From Micrococcus flavus (GTDB lineage: Bacteria > Actinomycetota > Actinomycetes > Actinomycetales > Micrococcaceae): a DNA stretch of 64,000 bases. The notes beneath the pieces are model-generated. The model ran no database searches, had not been told where the DNA came from, and was given only the letters and a program-made list of their open reading frames with translations. Made by a program: the position numbers and the translations under genes. Below, in pieces: positions 40,758 through 48,155 of this stretch. The stretch spans positions 434,001 through 498,000 of the forward strand of contig NZ_JACHMC010000001.1 in the NCBI RefSeq assembly GCF_014204815.1, in the 5' to 3' direction. Within the stretch, counting starts at the first letter, position 1, and each line of letters begins with the position of its first letter.

Positions 40758-41966
40758 ATGAGCATCACCGCCTATATCAACGCCCATGTCGTCCCCGTGA
40801 CCGCCGAGCCCTTCGACGGCACCCTGATCGTGGAGGACGGGAGGATCACCGCCCTCGGCCCGGACGTCGAGGCCCCCGCCGGGGCCGAGACGATCGACTG
40901 TGAGGGCCGGTGGCTGCTGCCCGGCTTCGTGGACGCGCACGTTCACCTGGGCATGCACGCCGAGGGCGAGGTCGGCGCCACCGCCGACGTCAACGAGATG
41001 ACGGACCCGGTCATGGCCGGCGTCCGCGCGATCGACGCGATCGATCCGAACGAGCCCGGCTGGCGGGACGCCCTCGCCGGCGGCGTCACCACCGTCAACG
41101 TCAACCCCGGCTCCGGCAACCCGATCGGCGGGCAGGCCGTGGCCTTGCACACCCACGGCCGCACGGTGGACGAGATGGTCCTGCGCAGCCCCTCCGGACT
41201 GAAGTCGGCCCTCGGCGAGAACCCCAAGAACGTCTACAAGGAGAAGGGCCGGACCCCCTCCACCCGCCTGGGCACCGCGCTCGTGATCCGCCAGGCGTTC
41301 CAGAAGGCGCAGGGGTACATGGCGCGCCGCGCCGAGGCCGAGGCCGAGGGCAAGCCCTTCACCCGGGACCCCCACATGGAGGCCCTCGCCCTGGTGCTCG
41401 AGAAGAAGATCCCGTGGCGCCAGCACTGCCACCGCACGGACGACGTGGCCACCGCGCTGCGCCTGGCCGACGAGTTCGGCTACGACCTGGTCCTGGACCA
41501 CGGCACCGAGGCGCACCCGATCGCGGACGTGCTCGCCGAGCGGGGCGTGCCCGTGCTGATCGGCCCCCTGTTCACCACGAAGTCCAAGCCGGAGCTGCGC
41601 GGGCGCTCGCTGCGCAACCCCGGCCGCCTGGCCCGCGCCGGCGTGGAGATCAGCATCATCACCGACCACCCGGTGATCCCGATCGACTTCCTCGTCTACC
41701 AGGCCGCGCTCGCGGTGAAGGAGGGCCTGGACCGGGACATCGCCCTGCGCGCCATCACGATCAACCCCGCGACGGTGCTCGGCCTCGACGGCCGCCTCGG
41801 GTCCCTCGAGACCGGCAAGGACGCGGACCTCGTCCTGTGGACCGGAGACCCGCTGGACGTCATGCAGCGCGCCCTGCGCGTGTGGATCGGCGGGCGGCAG
41901 GTCATGGAGTACGACGTCGACGCCCACCGGCCCGTGGTCGCCCCGGCCCGCCCTGTGGAGGACTGA
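40758..41966 (+). CDS. Imidazolonepropionase-like amidohydrolase
   Basis: A 402-residue metal-dependent hydrolase of the amidohydrolase superfamily. The metal motif DAHVHLGM is at about 61-68, further ligands are likely in RQHCHRTDD near 219 and LDHGTEAHPIAD near 245, and the catalytic aspartate in IITDHPVIPID near 298. The N- and C-terminal strands form the small composite beta-domain (GKDADLVLWTGDPLD). This branch is often called imidazolonepropionase-like, but no histidine-degradation genes are adjacent, so the substrate is unknown. The ATG is set by the leaderless hexamer. Confidence 0.82.
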   Translation: MSITAYINAHVVPVTAEPFDGTLIVEDGRITALGPDVEAPAGAETIDCEGRWLLPGFVDAHVHLGMHAEGEVGATADVNEMTDPVMAGVRAIDAIDPNEPGWRDALAGGVTTVNVNPGSGNPIGGQAVALHTHGRTVDEMVLRSPSGLKSALGENPKNVYKEKGRTPSTRLGTALVIRQAFQKAQGYMARRAEAEAEGKPFTRDPHMEALALVLEKKIPWRQHCHRTDDVATALRLADEFGYDLVLDHGTEAHPIADVLAERGVPVLIGPLFTTKSKPELRGRSLRNPGRLARAGVEISIITDHPVIPIDFLVYQAALAVKEGLDRDIALRAITINPATVLGLDGRLGSLETGKDADLVLWTGDPLDVMQRALRVWIGGRQVMEYDVDAHRPVVAPARPVED

Positions 41967-41970
41967 GCGC

Positions 41971-42735
41971 TCAGCGGCGCACGCGGGAGCGCACGGGCGG
42001 CAGCCACAGGAGCACCGCGCCGAGCGCCATGACCAGGCCCAGCACGAGGAACAGCGCGTTGGGCCGGGTCGCCGCGGGGATGGCCAGCAGCACCGCGACG
42101 GTGGTGAGGGTGGAGATCGCCGAGCGGCGGCGGCGCAGGAGCCCGATCCAGCCCCACAGGGTGACGAGCGCGAGGGCGATCAGCACGCCGCCGAGGGTGT
42201 ACTGGCCCGTGGCACCGCCGAGCGGGCCGACGGACTCCAGGCCGGTGAGCGGGTCGATGACCCTGCCGCCGCGGGCCTCCGCCCGGAGCCCGTTGGCGAT
42301 GAACGTCCCGCCCAGGGCGGCCAGCAGCAGGCCCACGGCCAGCCACCACACGCGGGTCAGGCGCAGCAGCGGGTGGACGCGCCCGGCCTCGGCCGCGTCC
42401 CGTTCCTCGAGCTCGCGCGCCCGGCTCTCCCGCCGCTGCGCCCGCTGGGCCTCGTCCTCCTCCCGGACGCGGGTGCTCACCTCGGCGAGGCGCTCGGCGT
42501 CCCTCGCCTGCCCCTCGCGGAAGGCGCGTCCTGCCTCCCCGGCGGCGTGGCCCACGCGCTCGCGCACGGGCCCGACCCGCTCGGCGGCCTGCGCGGCGCG
42601 GTCCTTGAGGCCGGGCCGGTCCGCGGAGGGGGTGCGCCGAGCTCGCTCGTCACGTTCGGCGGTCTGGTTCTCACGGAAGGCCCGGGCGGCGCGGCCGGCG
42701 GCGCGGGCGATGCGGTCGCTGCTGTTCTCTGGCAC
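41971..42735 (-). CDS. Hypothetical membrane protein with charged helical N-terminus
   Basis: A 254-residue protein. Residues 1-120 are hydrophilic and strongly charged (repeats of AGRAARAFRENQ and AGRAFREGQ, then EEDEAQRAQRRESRARELEER), likely a long helix or coiled coil in the cytosol. Four hydrophobic segments follow at about 131-150, 180-200, 208-222 and 226-244, ending in an arginine-rich tail. No domain was recognised. It converges with the amidohydrolase and starts at a GTG 6 nt after TAGGCT. Confidence 0.65.
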   Translation of the reverse strand: MPENSSDRIARAAGRAARAFRENQTAERDERARRTPSADRPGLKDRAAQAAERVGPVRERVGHAAGEAGRAFREGQARDAERLAEVSTRVREEDEAQRAQRRESRARELEERDAAEAGRVHPLLRLTRVWWLAVGLLLAALGGTFIANGLRAEARGGRVIDPLTGLESVGPLGGATGQYTLGGVLIALALVTLWGWIGLLRRRRSAISTLTTVAVLLAIPAATRPNALFLVLGLVMALGAVLLWLPPVRSRVRR

Positions 42736-42741
42736 GGCCCG

Positions 42742-42747
42742 AGCCTA
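42742..42747 (-). promoter_or_regulatory. -10 hexamer of the 42735 gene
   Basis: TAGGCT, 6 nt before the GTG at 42735. Confidence 0.6.
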
Positions 42748-42839
42748 ACGGGCACGCCGCCCCCGGGGCCCGGGGCGGTCCGCGCGGCGGGGTGGGCGAG
42801 CGCACACCCGGCGAGGGCCGGGGGAGGCGGGACGTCGCG

Positions 42840-42845
42840 TAGACT
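42840..42845 (+). promoter_or_regulatory. -10 hexamer of deaD
   Basis: TAGACT about 226 nt before the deaD ATG; transcription would start near 42852. Confidence 0.55.
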
Positions 42846-42851
42846 GGGCGG

Positions 42852-43071
42852 ACCGGATCCGGTCATTTCCCCCTGTGTTGAAGAGCGTGGACGCGTGAGC
42901 CATGCCGTTGGATGCAGATGTCGTGCAGATGTGTGTGAGGGGTCGCGAACGTCGCGGCCCGCGGGGGTTCTCCGGCTGGACGGTGCACCATTCCCAGCAG
43001 CCCCCGCGCCCCACGACGACGACCCGCGACCGTCGTCCTGGCGCGCGCCTGCGCATCCCCAGGAGGACGTC
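42852..43071 (+). promoter_or_regulatory. Long 5' leader of deaD
   Basis: About 220 nt of untranslated leader, exceptional in a window full of leaderless genes. It is locally less GC-rich and contains the direct repeat GCAGATGT at 42915-42922 and 42926-42933. It ends in a strong AGGAGGA ribosome site. A 57-codon open frame (ATG 42902, TGA 43073-43075) overlaps the deaD ATG as ATGA and could be a coupled leader peptide. Leaders of cold-shock helicases in other bacteria control expression through mRNA structure, so regulation here is likely but unproven. Confidence 0.55.
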
Positions 43072-45135
43072 ATGACGACCCAGAACGAGACCACCACCCC
43101 CGCCCCCGTGGAGGACCCCGAGCTCGTGGAGACCGAGGCCGAGGTCGATGCCGACGTCGAGACCCCCGAGCCCGCCGGCCCCACCTTCCTCTCCCTCGGC
43201 CTGGACGCCCGCGTGCTGGCCGCCGTCGAGGACCTCGGCTACGAGCGCCCCTCGCCCATCCAGGAGGCCACGATCCCGCTGCTGCTCGAGGGCCGCGACG
43301 TCGTCGGCCTGGCGCAGACCGGCACGGGCAAGACCGGCGCGTTCGCGCTGCCGGCGCTGTCCCGGCTCGCCGAGATCCAGGACGTCAACGGCCGCTCCGG
43401 CGCCCCGCAGATCCTGGCGTTGGCCCCCACCCGCGAGCTCGCCATCCAGGTGGCCGAGGCCTTCGACACCTACGCCAAGCACCTCGACGACGTGTCCGTG
43501 CTGGCCGTCTACGGCGGCTCGCCGTACGGCCCGCAGCTGTCGGCCCTGCGCCGCGGCGCCCAGGTCATCGTCGGCACCCCCGGCCGCGTGATCGACCACA
43601 TCGAGCGCGGCTCCCTCGACCTGTCCCAGCTGCAGACCCTCGTCCTGGACGAGGCGGACGAGATGCTGCGCATGGGCTTCGCGGAGGAGGTGGACAAGAT
43701 CCTCGCGGAGACCCCGAAGGGCAAGCAGACCGCGCTGTTCTCCGCCACCATGCCCCCGGCCATCCGCCGCATCTCCGCGCAGTACCTGAACGACCCGGAG
43801 GAGGTGGCGACGGCCCGCCAGTCCACCACCGGCACCAACATCCGGCAGCGGTACGTGCAGGTCGCGCACCAGTGGAAGTTCGAGGCCATGACGCGCATCC
43901 TCGAGACCGAGGACCACGAGGGCGTCATCGCCTTCGTGCGCACCCGCGCCGGCACGGACGAGCTCGCCCAGCGCCTGAACCAGGCGGGCTTCTCCGCGGT
44001 CGCCATCTCCGGCGACGTCGCGCAGAAGCAGCGCGAGAAGACCGTGGAGGACCTCAAGTCCGGGCGCGTGGACATCCTGGTGGCCACCGACGTCGCCGCC
44101 CGCGGCCTGGACGTGGAGCGCATCTCCCACGTGGTGAACTACGACATCCCCCAGGACGCCGAGTCCTACGTGCACCGCATCGGCCGCACCGGCCGCGCCG
44201 GCCGCACCGGCGACGCGGTGCTGTTCATGACCCCGCGCGAGCGCTTCCTGCTCAAGCAGATCGAGCGCACCACCCGCCAGTCGGTCGAGGAGATGCAGGT
44301 GCCCACCGTGGCGCAGGTCAACCAGGCCCGCCAGAAGGCCGTGGTCGCCTCGATCTCCCGCACCCTCGAGGAGGCCGACCGCGGCGATCTCGACACCTTC
44401 GAGGCGCTCGTCACGGAGTACGTGGACGAGCACGGCGTCAGCGCCGCCCGCGCCGCCGCGGCCCTGGCCCTGATGGCCCAGGGCGGCCGTCCGCTGCTCA
44501 CCCCGGACCAGGAGATCCCCCAGGGCGGCGGCCGTGGTCGCCGCGACCGCGACGACCGTCCCGAGCGCGGCGGCCGCGGCGACCGGGCGGAGCGCCCCGA
44601 GCGCGACGGCGACGGTCGCGGCTCGCGCGGTCCGCGCCGCGAGCCGGCCGCCGGCAACGCGACCTACTGGATCGCCGTGGGCCACCAGGACCGCGTGCGC
44701 CCCGGCAACATCGTGGGCGCCCTCGCCAACGAGGTGGGCCTGCCGGCCTCCGCGATCGGCGCGATCGACCTGCGCGGCAACCACTCGCTCGTCGAGCTGC
44801 CCGCCGACCTGACCCCCGCCCAGCTGGAGGCCGCCGCGAACACCGAGATCGGCGGTCGCCGCCTGGGGCTGCGCAAGGACACCGGCCGCCCCACCCGCCA
44901 GGAGCGCGACGGCGGCCACGACGGCGAGCGCGGCGGGTTCCGCAAGGAGCGCGACGGGTTCCGGAAGGACCGGGAGGACCGTGGCGGCTTCCGGAAGAAC
45001 CGGGAGGACCGCGGCGGCTTCCGCAAGGAGCGCGAGGAGCGCGGCGGATTCCGCTCCGACCGGGCCGGCCGCGGCGCCGGGCGCAAGCCGCGCTGGGGCG
45101 CCGAGGACCGCCGGGATCGCGGCCCGCGCCGCTGA
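43072..45135 (+). CDS. deaD: DEAD-box RNA helicase DeaD/CsdA
   Basis: A 687-residue ATP-dependent RNA helicase for ribosome assembly and mRNA turnover at low temperature. Motifs in order: Q motif around YERPSPIQEATIP (residue 58), AQTGTGKT (82-89), PTRELAIQ, TPGR, DEAD (193-196), SAT, and HRIGRTGRAGRTG. A DbpA/CsdA-type RNA-binding domain follows at about 520-600 (YWIAVGHQDRVRPGNIVGAL). The C-terminus has repeated GGFRK units separated by charged residues (about 622-671), a likely RNA-binding tail. ATG 43072 is preferred because of the AGGAGGA site; the frame upstream is open only by composition. Confidence 0.94.
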   Translation: MTTQNETTTPAPVEDPELVETEAEVDADVETPEPAGPTFLSLGLDARVLAAVEDLGYERPSPIQEATIPLLLEGRDVVGLAQTGTGKTGAFALPALSRLAEIQDVNGRSGAPQILALAPTRELAIQVAEAFDTYAKHLDDVSVLAVYGGSPYGPQLSALRRGAQVIVGTPGRVIDHIERGSLDLSQLQTLVLDEADEMLRMGFAEEVDKILAETPKGKQTALFSATMPPAIRRISAQYLNDPEEVATARQSTTGTNIRQRYVQVAHQWKFEAMTRILETEDHEGVIAFVRTRAGTDELAQRLNQAGFSAVAISGDVAQKQREKTVEDLKSGRVDILVATDVAARGLDVERISHVVNYDIPQDAESYVHRIGRTGRAGRTGDAVLFMTPRERFLLKQIERTTRQSVEEMQVPTVAQVNQARQKAVVASISRTLEEADRGDLDTFEALVTEYVDEHGVSAARAAAALALMAQGGRPLLTPDQEIPQGGGRGRRDRDDRPERGGRGDRAERPERDGDGRGSRGPRREPAAGNATYWIAVGHQDRVRPGNIVGALANEVGLPASAIGAIDLRGNHSLVELPADLTPAQLEAAANTEIGGRRLGLRKDTGRPTRQERDGGHDGERGGFRKERDGFRKDREDRGGFRKNREDRGGFRKEREERGGFRSDRAGRGAGRKPRWGAEDRRDRGPRR
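44935..45085 (+). repeat. GGFRK repeats in the DeaD C-terminus
   Basis: Five imperfect repeats, coding for GFRK(E/D/N)RE(D/E)RG-like units, within the deaD coding sequence. They are basic, glycine-rich, RGG-like units. Confidence 0.8.
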
Positions 45136-45150
45136 CCCGCTGCCCGGGAG

Positions 45151-45203
45151 ATCGGGGCCGTGGCGGTCCGTCGGCGTGTGCCGCAAGTCGCCACGGCCCC
45201 GAT
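45151..45203 (+). terminator. Terminator of deaD
   Basis: Perfect 15-bp arms (45151-45165 and 45189-45203) followed by TTT, a classic intrinsic terminator. Confidence 0.9.
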
Positions 45204-45204
45204 T

Positions 45205-45233
45205 TTGCATCCGGGTGGAACGTGGTGTACAGT
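45205..45233 (+). promoter_or_regulatory. Promoter of tRNA-Thr
   Basis: -35 TTGCAT (45205-45210), 17-nt spacer, -10 TACAGT (45228-45233), 11 nt before the mature tRNA. The -35 begins in the T tract of the deaD terminator. Confidence 0.75.
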
Positions 45234-45244
45234 CTTACCTCGTT

Positions 45245-45316
45245 GCCCCGATAGCTCAGTGGTAGAGCGCCATCTTGGTAAGATGGAGGTCCCGGGATCG
45301 ATTCCCGGTCGGGGCT
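45245..45316 (+). tRNA. tRNA-Thr (GGT)
   Basis: A 72-nt tRNA. Acceptor GCCCCGA pairs with TCGGGGC, the anticodon GGT lies in CATCTTGGTAAGATG, the T arm is CCGGGATCGATTCCCGG and the discriminator is T. CCA is not encoded. Confidence 0.96.
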
Positions 45317-45374
45317 CTGACGTGAGAGCCCGTTCTCTCGGCTTGCGCCGCGAGCGCGGGCGTTCTCATGTCGT

Positions 45375-45451
45375 GGCGGCGTAGCTCAGCTGGTTAGAGC
45401 GCACGACTCATAATCGTGAGGTCGAGGGATCGAGTCCCTCCGCCGCTACCA
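45375..45451 (+). tRNA. tRNA-Met (CAT), with encoded CCA
   Basis: A 74-nt tRNA body plus an encoded CCA (45449-45451). The anticodon CAT lies in CACGACTCATAATCGTG. Acceptor GGCGGCG pairs with CGCCGCT, with one G-T pair at the end. The paired first acceptor base and non-initiator anticodon stem suggest elongator Met. Confidence 0.94.
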
Positions 45452-45460
45452 CCAGGCGGA

Positions 45461-45484
45461 GGCCCGGACCAGTCGGTCCGGGCC
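45461..45484 (+). terminator. Terminator after tRNA-Met
   Basis: Perfect 10-bp arms GGCCCGGACC and GGTCCGGGCC around an AGTC loop, 10 nt after the CCA. Confidence 0.75.
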
Positions 45485-45523
45485 TTCGTCGTCCCCCGGG
45501 CCCGGGCGTCCCGCGGGGCTCCC

Positions 45524-45529
45524 TAGACT
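45524..45529 (+). promoter_or_regulatory. -10 hexamer of the 45536 gene
   Basis: TAGACT, 6 nt before the ATG at 45536. Confidence 0.6.
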
Positions 45530-45535
45530 GGCCCC

Positions 45536-45826
45536 ATGTCCCGTCCCTCCCGCCCCCCGGCCTCCTCCGACGCCCGCCCCGGCTTCGTCTCCCCGTGGGA
45601 GAACGGCTCGCCCGTGTACCGCCGGATGGTGCTGGCGGGCTCGGGGCTGTTCCTCCTGGGGATCGTCCTGTCCGTGGTCGGCGCTCTGACCGAGCGGCTG
45701 CCGCTGTCCTGGGCGGCGCTGGCGATCCTCGCCGTCGGGGTCCTGGTGCATCTGACCGCGCAGACGGTGCGCCTGCGGGAGGCCGGCCGTCGGCAGGCCG
45801 AGGGGGAGCGCGGCCGGTCCCGCTGA
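45536..45826 (+). CDS. Small two-helix membrane protein
   Basis: A 96-residue protein. A proline/serine-rich tail (1-28) precedes two hydrophobic helices at about 31-52 and 57-75, and a basic tail ends it. Family unknown. A leaderless promoter marks it as an independent gene between the tRNA pair and the hot-dog protein operon. Confidence 0.7.
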   Translation: MSRPSRPPASSDARPGFVSPWENGSPVYRRMVLAGSGLFLLGIVLSVVGALTERLPLSWAALAILAVGVLVHLTAQTVRLREAGRRQAEGERGRSR

Positions 45827-45844
45827 CGCAACCGGCCCGACCGA

Positions 45845-45850
45845 TAGGCT
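45845..45850 (+). promoter_or_regulatory. -10 hexamer of the MaoC-murB operon
   Basis: TAGGCT about 54 nt before the GTG at 45904; the message has a short leader with an AGGAG ribosome site. Confidence 0.5.
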
Positions 45851-45903
45851 GGGGCCCCGCCCGCCGCACGGGTCGGCGGACCCCTCGAGACCCAGGAGCA
45901 CGC

Positions 45904-46353
45904 GTGAGCGACCCCCAGACCCTCGCCGGGCGCACCTATCCGCCGGCGCCCCCGTACCAGGTCGGCCGTGAGGCCGTGCGCGCGTTCGCGGACGCCGTGC
46001 AGGCCCGGCATCCCGCCCACCACGACGTCGAGGCCGCCCGCGCTCTCGGGCACGCCGACGTCGTCGCGCCCCCCACGTTCGCCGTGGTCGTGGCCCAGCG
46101 CGCCGAGGCGGCCGTGGTGGCGGACCCCGAGGCGGGGATCGACTTCTCCCGCGTGGTGCACGCGGACGAGCGCTTCGTCCACCACCGGCCGATCGTCGCG
46201 GGGGACGAGCTGACCGGCACCGTCCGCATCCACGCGGTCAAGGAGCTCGGCGGCAACCGGATGGTCACCACCGTCACGGAGATCACCGACGCCGGCGGCG
46301 CCCCCGTCGCCGACGTCACGTCCACCCTGCTGGTCCGGGGAGAGGAGTCCTGA
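45904..46353 (+). CDS. MaoC-like hot-dog protein, HadA/HadC-type non-catalytic subunit
   Basis: A 149-residue single hot-dog protein resembling mycobacterial HadA/HadC (UPF0336). It has YPPAPPYQVGREAVRAFADAV at the N-terminus and VVHADERFVHHRPIVAGDEL in the middle but lacks the catalytic hydratase motif. In mycobacteria HadA pairs with catalytic HadB to dehydrate 3-hydroxyacyl-ACP. Micrococcus makes no mycolic acids, so a role in another fatty-acid step is implied. Its stop overlaps the next ATG (TGATG). Confidence 0.82.
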   Translation: MSDPQTLAGRTYPPAPPYQVGREAVRAFADAVQARHPAHHDVEAARALGHADVVAPPTFAVVVAQRAEAAVVADPEAGIDFSRVVHADERFVHHRPIVAGDELTGTVRIHAVKELGGNRMVTTVTEITDAGGAPVADVTSTLLVRGEES

Positions 46354-46865
46354 TGAGCGAGTCCACCGCCGCCCGTCCCGTCCTGGCCGAGCTGGAGAAG
46401 GGGCAGGCCATCGGCTCCCGCCGGGTCCCGCTGACCCGTGCGGACCTGATCGCCTACGCCGCCGCCTCGGGAGACCACAACCCCATCCACTGGAACCAGA
46501 CCTTCGCCGAGTCGGTCGGCCTGCCGGGTGTGATCGCCCACGGCATGCTCACCATGGGCGCTGCCGTGCAGCTGGTCACCGACTGGGCGGGGGACCCGGG
46601 CGCCGTCGTGGACTACCAGACCCGCTTCACCGCCATGGTCCCGGTCGAGGACACCACGGGCCGCATCGGCGACGACGGCGCGCCCGTGCCCGGGTCCGTC
46701 CTGGAGGTCTCGGGCGTCGTGGGCGCGGTGGACGCCGCGGCCGGGACGGTGCGGATCGACCTCACCGTGAACGACCCCGCACAGGACAAGCCCCGCGTTC
46801 TGACGAAGGCGCAGGCCGTGGTGCGCCTGGCGGAGCCCGAGGAGACCGAGGAGGAGCACGCGTGA
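46353..46865 (+). CDS. MaoC-like dehydratase, HadB-type catalytic subunit
   Basis: A 170-residue hot-dog dehydratase with the catalytic hydratase motif ASGDHNPIHWNQTFA (about 34-48), where Asp and His perform the reaction. GVIAHGMLTMG follows, as in HadB. It should form a heterodimer with the preceding protein and act on (3R)-hydroxyacyl thioesters. Overlaps on both sides (TGATG upstream, GTGA into murB) show tight translational coupling. Residues 90-125 form a longer loop than in HadB. Confidence 0.87.
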   Translation: MSESTAARPVLAELEKGQAIGSRRVPLTRADLIAYAAASGDHNPIHWNQTFAESVGLPGVIAHGMLTMGAAVQLVTDWAGDPGAVVDYQTRFTAMVPVEDTTGRIGDDGAPVPGSVLEVSGVVGAVDAAAGTVRIDLTVNDPAQDKPRVLTKAQAVVRLAEPEETEEEHA

Positions 46866-48010
46866 GCGAGCGCCTGGCCGACCACACCACCACCCGCGTC
46901 GGCGGGCCCGCCCGCGCGTGGGTGACCGCCCGCACCGAGGCCGAGGCCCTCGAGGCCGTGCGCGCCGCGGACGCCGCCGGCGACCCCCTGTTCGTCCTCG
47001 GGGGCGGCTCCAACACCCTGATGGCGGACGCCGGCTTCGACGGCACCGTCGTGCGTCTGGCCTTCGACGGGATCGAGGTGCTCCGCGAGGACGGCGGGGA
47101 CGTCCTCGTCCGCGTGGCCGCCGGCCACGCCTGGGACGAGGCCGTGGCCTGGACCGTGGAGCAGGGCCTCGGCGGGGTCGAGGCGCTCTCCGGGATCCCC
47201 GGATCCGCGGGCGCCACCCCCGTCCAGAACGTCGGGGCGTACGGGGCGGACGTGTCCCAGGTGCTCGTGTCCCTGCGCGCGTGGGACCGGCAGGCCCCCG
47301 GGGGAGGGGCCGTGGTGGAGCTGGGCGCGGACGAGCTGCGCTTCGGGTACCGCGACTCGATCATCAAGCGCTCGATGGTGGAGGGCGGCGCCCCGAGTCC
47401 GCGGTGGATCGTCCTCTCGATCGACCTGCGTCTGCGCCGCGCCGCCGCCGGCGCCGAGCCCACGGCCCCCGTGCGCTACGCCCAGCTGGCCCGGGCCCTC
47501 GGCGTGGAGGAGGGCTCGCACGCCACCCTGCGGACCGTCCGGGAGCAGGTGCTGGCGCTGCGTGCGTCCAAGGGCATGGTGTGGGACGAGGCGGACCGGG
47601 ACACGTGGTCCACCGGCTCCTACTTCACCAATCCCATCGTCCCCGCCGCGGTGCGCGCGTCCCTGCCGGAGGGCGCCCCGGCGTTCGCCGCCGGCACCGC
47701 CGAGGACGGCACGGAACTCGTGAAGCTGTCGGCCGCGTGGCTGATCGACCACGCCGGCTTCGGCAAGGGCTTCGGCCTGCCGGACGCGGAACCCCGCGAG
47801 GGGGACGTGGACGGCCGCGGCCCGGACGGCGCCGGCCTGGCCGGGGGCCGCGCGTCGCTGTCCACCAAGCACACGCTCGCCGTGACCAACCGGGGGGACG
47901 CGTCCACGGAGGACGTGCTCACCATCGCACGCGCGGTGCGGGACGGGGTGAAGGCCCGCTACGGCGTGGACCTGCACCACGAGCCGATGATCATCGGCAC
48001 CGCCCTCTGA
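46862..48010 (+). CDS. murB: UDP-N-acetylenolpyruvoylglucosamine reductase MurB
   Basis: A 382-residue FAD enzyme that reduces UDP-GlcNAc-enolpyruvate to UDP-MurNAc in peptidoglycan synthesis. It opens LADHTTTRVGGPARAWVTA, has LGGGSNTLMADAGFDGTVV (about 41-59), ALSGIPGSAGATPVQNVGAYG (about 112-132), GYRDSIIKR and the catalytic serine in GSYFTNPIV (near 253). The C-terminal STKHTLAVTNRGDA block is typical of type I enzymes. The GTG start overlaps the preceding stop, so peptidoglycan and hot-dog proteins share a transcript. Confidence 0.93.
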   Translation: MSERLADHTTTRVGGPARAWVTARTEAEALEAVRAADAAGDPLFVLGGGSNTLMADAGFDGTVVRLAFDGIEVLREDGGDVLVRVAAGHAWDEAVAWTVEQGLGGVEALSGIPGSAGATPVQNVGAYGADVSQVLVSLRAWDRQAPGGGAVVELGADELRFGYRDSIIKRSMVEGGAPSPRWIVLSIDLRLRRAAAGAEPTAPVRYAQLARALGVEEGSHATLRTVREQVLALRASKGMVWDEADRDTWSTGSYFTNPIVPAAVRASLPEGAPAFAAGTAEDGTELVKLSAAWLIDHAGFGKGFGLPDAEPREGDVDGRGPDGAGLAGGRASLSTKHTLAVTNRGDASTEDVLTIARAVRDGVKARYGVDLHHEPMIIGTAL

Positions 48011-48015
48011 CCCCA

Positions 48016-48155
48016 CCCCCCCGTTTTCGTTCGGGAAACGGCGCACCCCGGGGCGTTTTCGTTCGGGAAACAGCACGTCCGGCCGGCCAATGGCACCGTT
48101 TCGCGAACGAAAACGTGCATTGCGCCGCCGTTTCCCGAACGAAAGCGCCGGGGGG
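48016..48155. repeat. Nested inverted-repeat cluster with four copies of an 18-bp core
   Basis: Four copies of CGTTTTCGTTCGGGAAAC or close variants: direct at 48022-48039 and 48054-48071, inverted at about 48097-48114 and 48130-48147. Copies one and four extend to GGCGCA/TGCGCC and C-rich/G-rich outer flanks, and copies two and three pair inside them, giving a hairpin within a hairpin. AT-content is far above the surroundings. It fills the gap between converging murB and asd, so it may terminate both. It looks like a REP- or MITE-like unit. Confidence 0.8.

Noticed and set aside
45904-46865. Mycolic acid HadAB system
   Set aside because: No other mycolate genes are present and the inferred genus lacks mycolic acids; only the dehydratase chemistry is supported.
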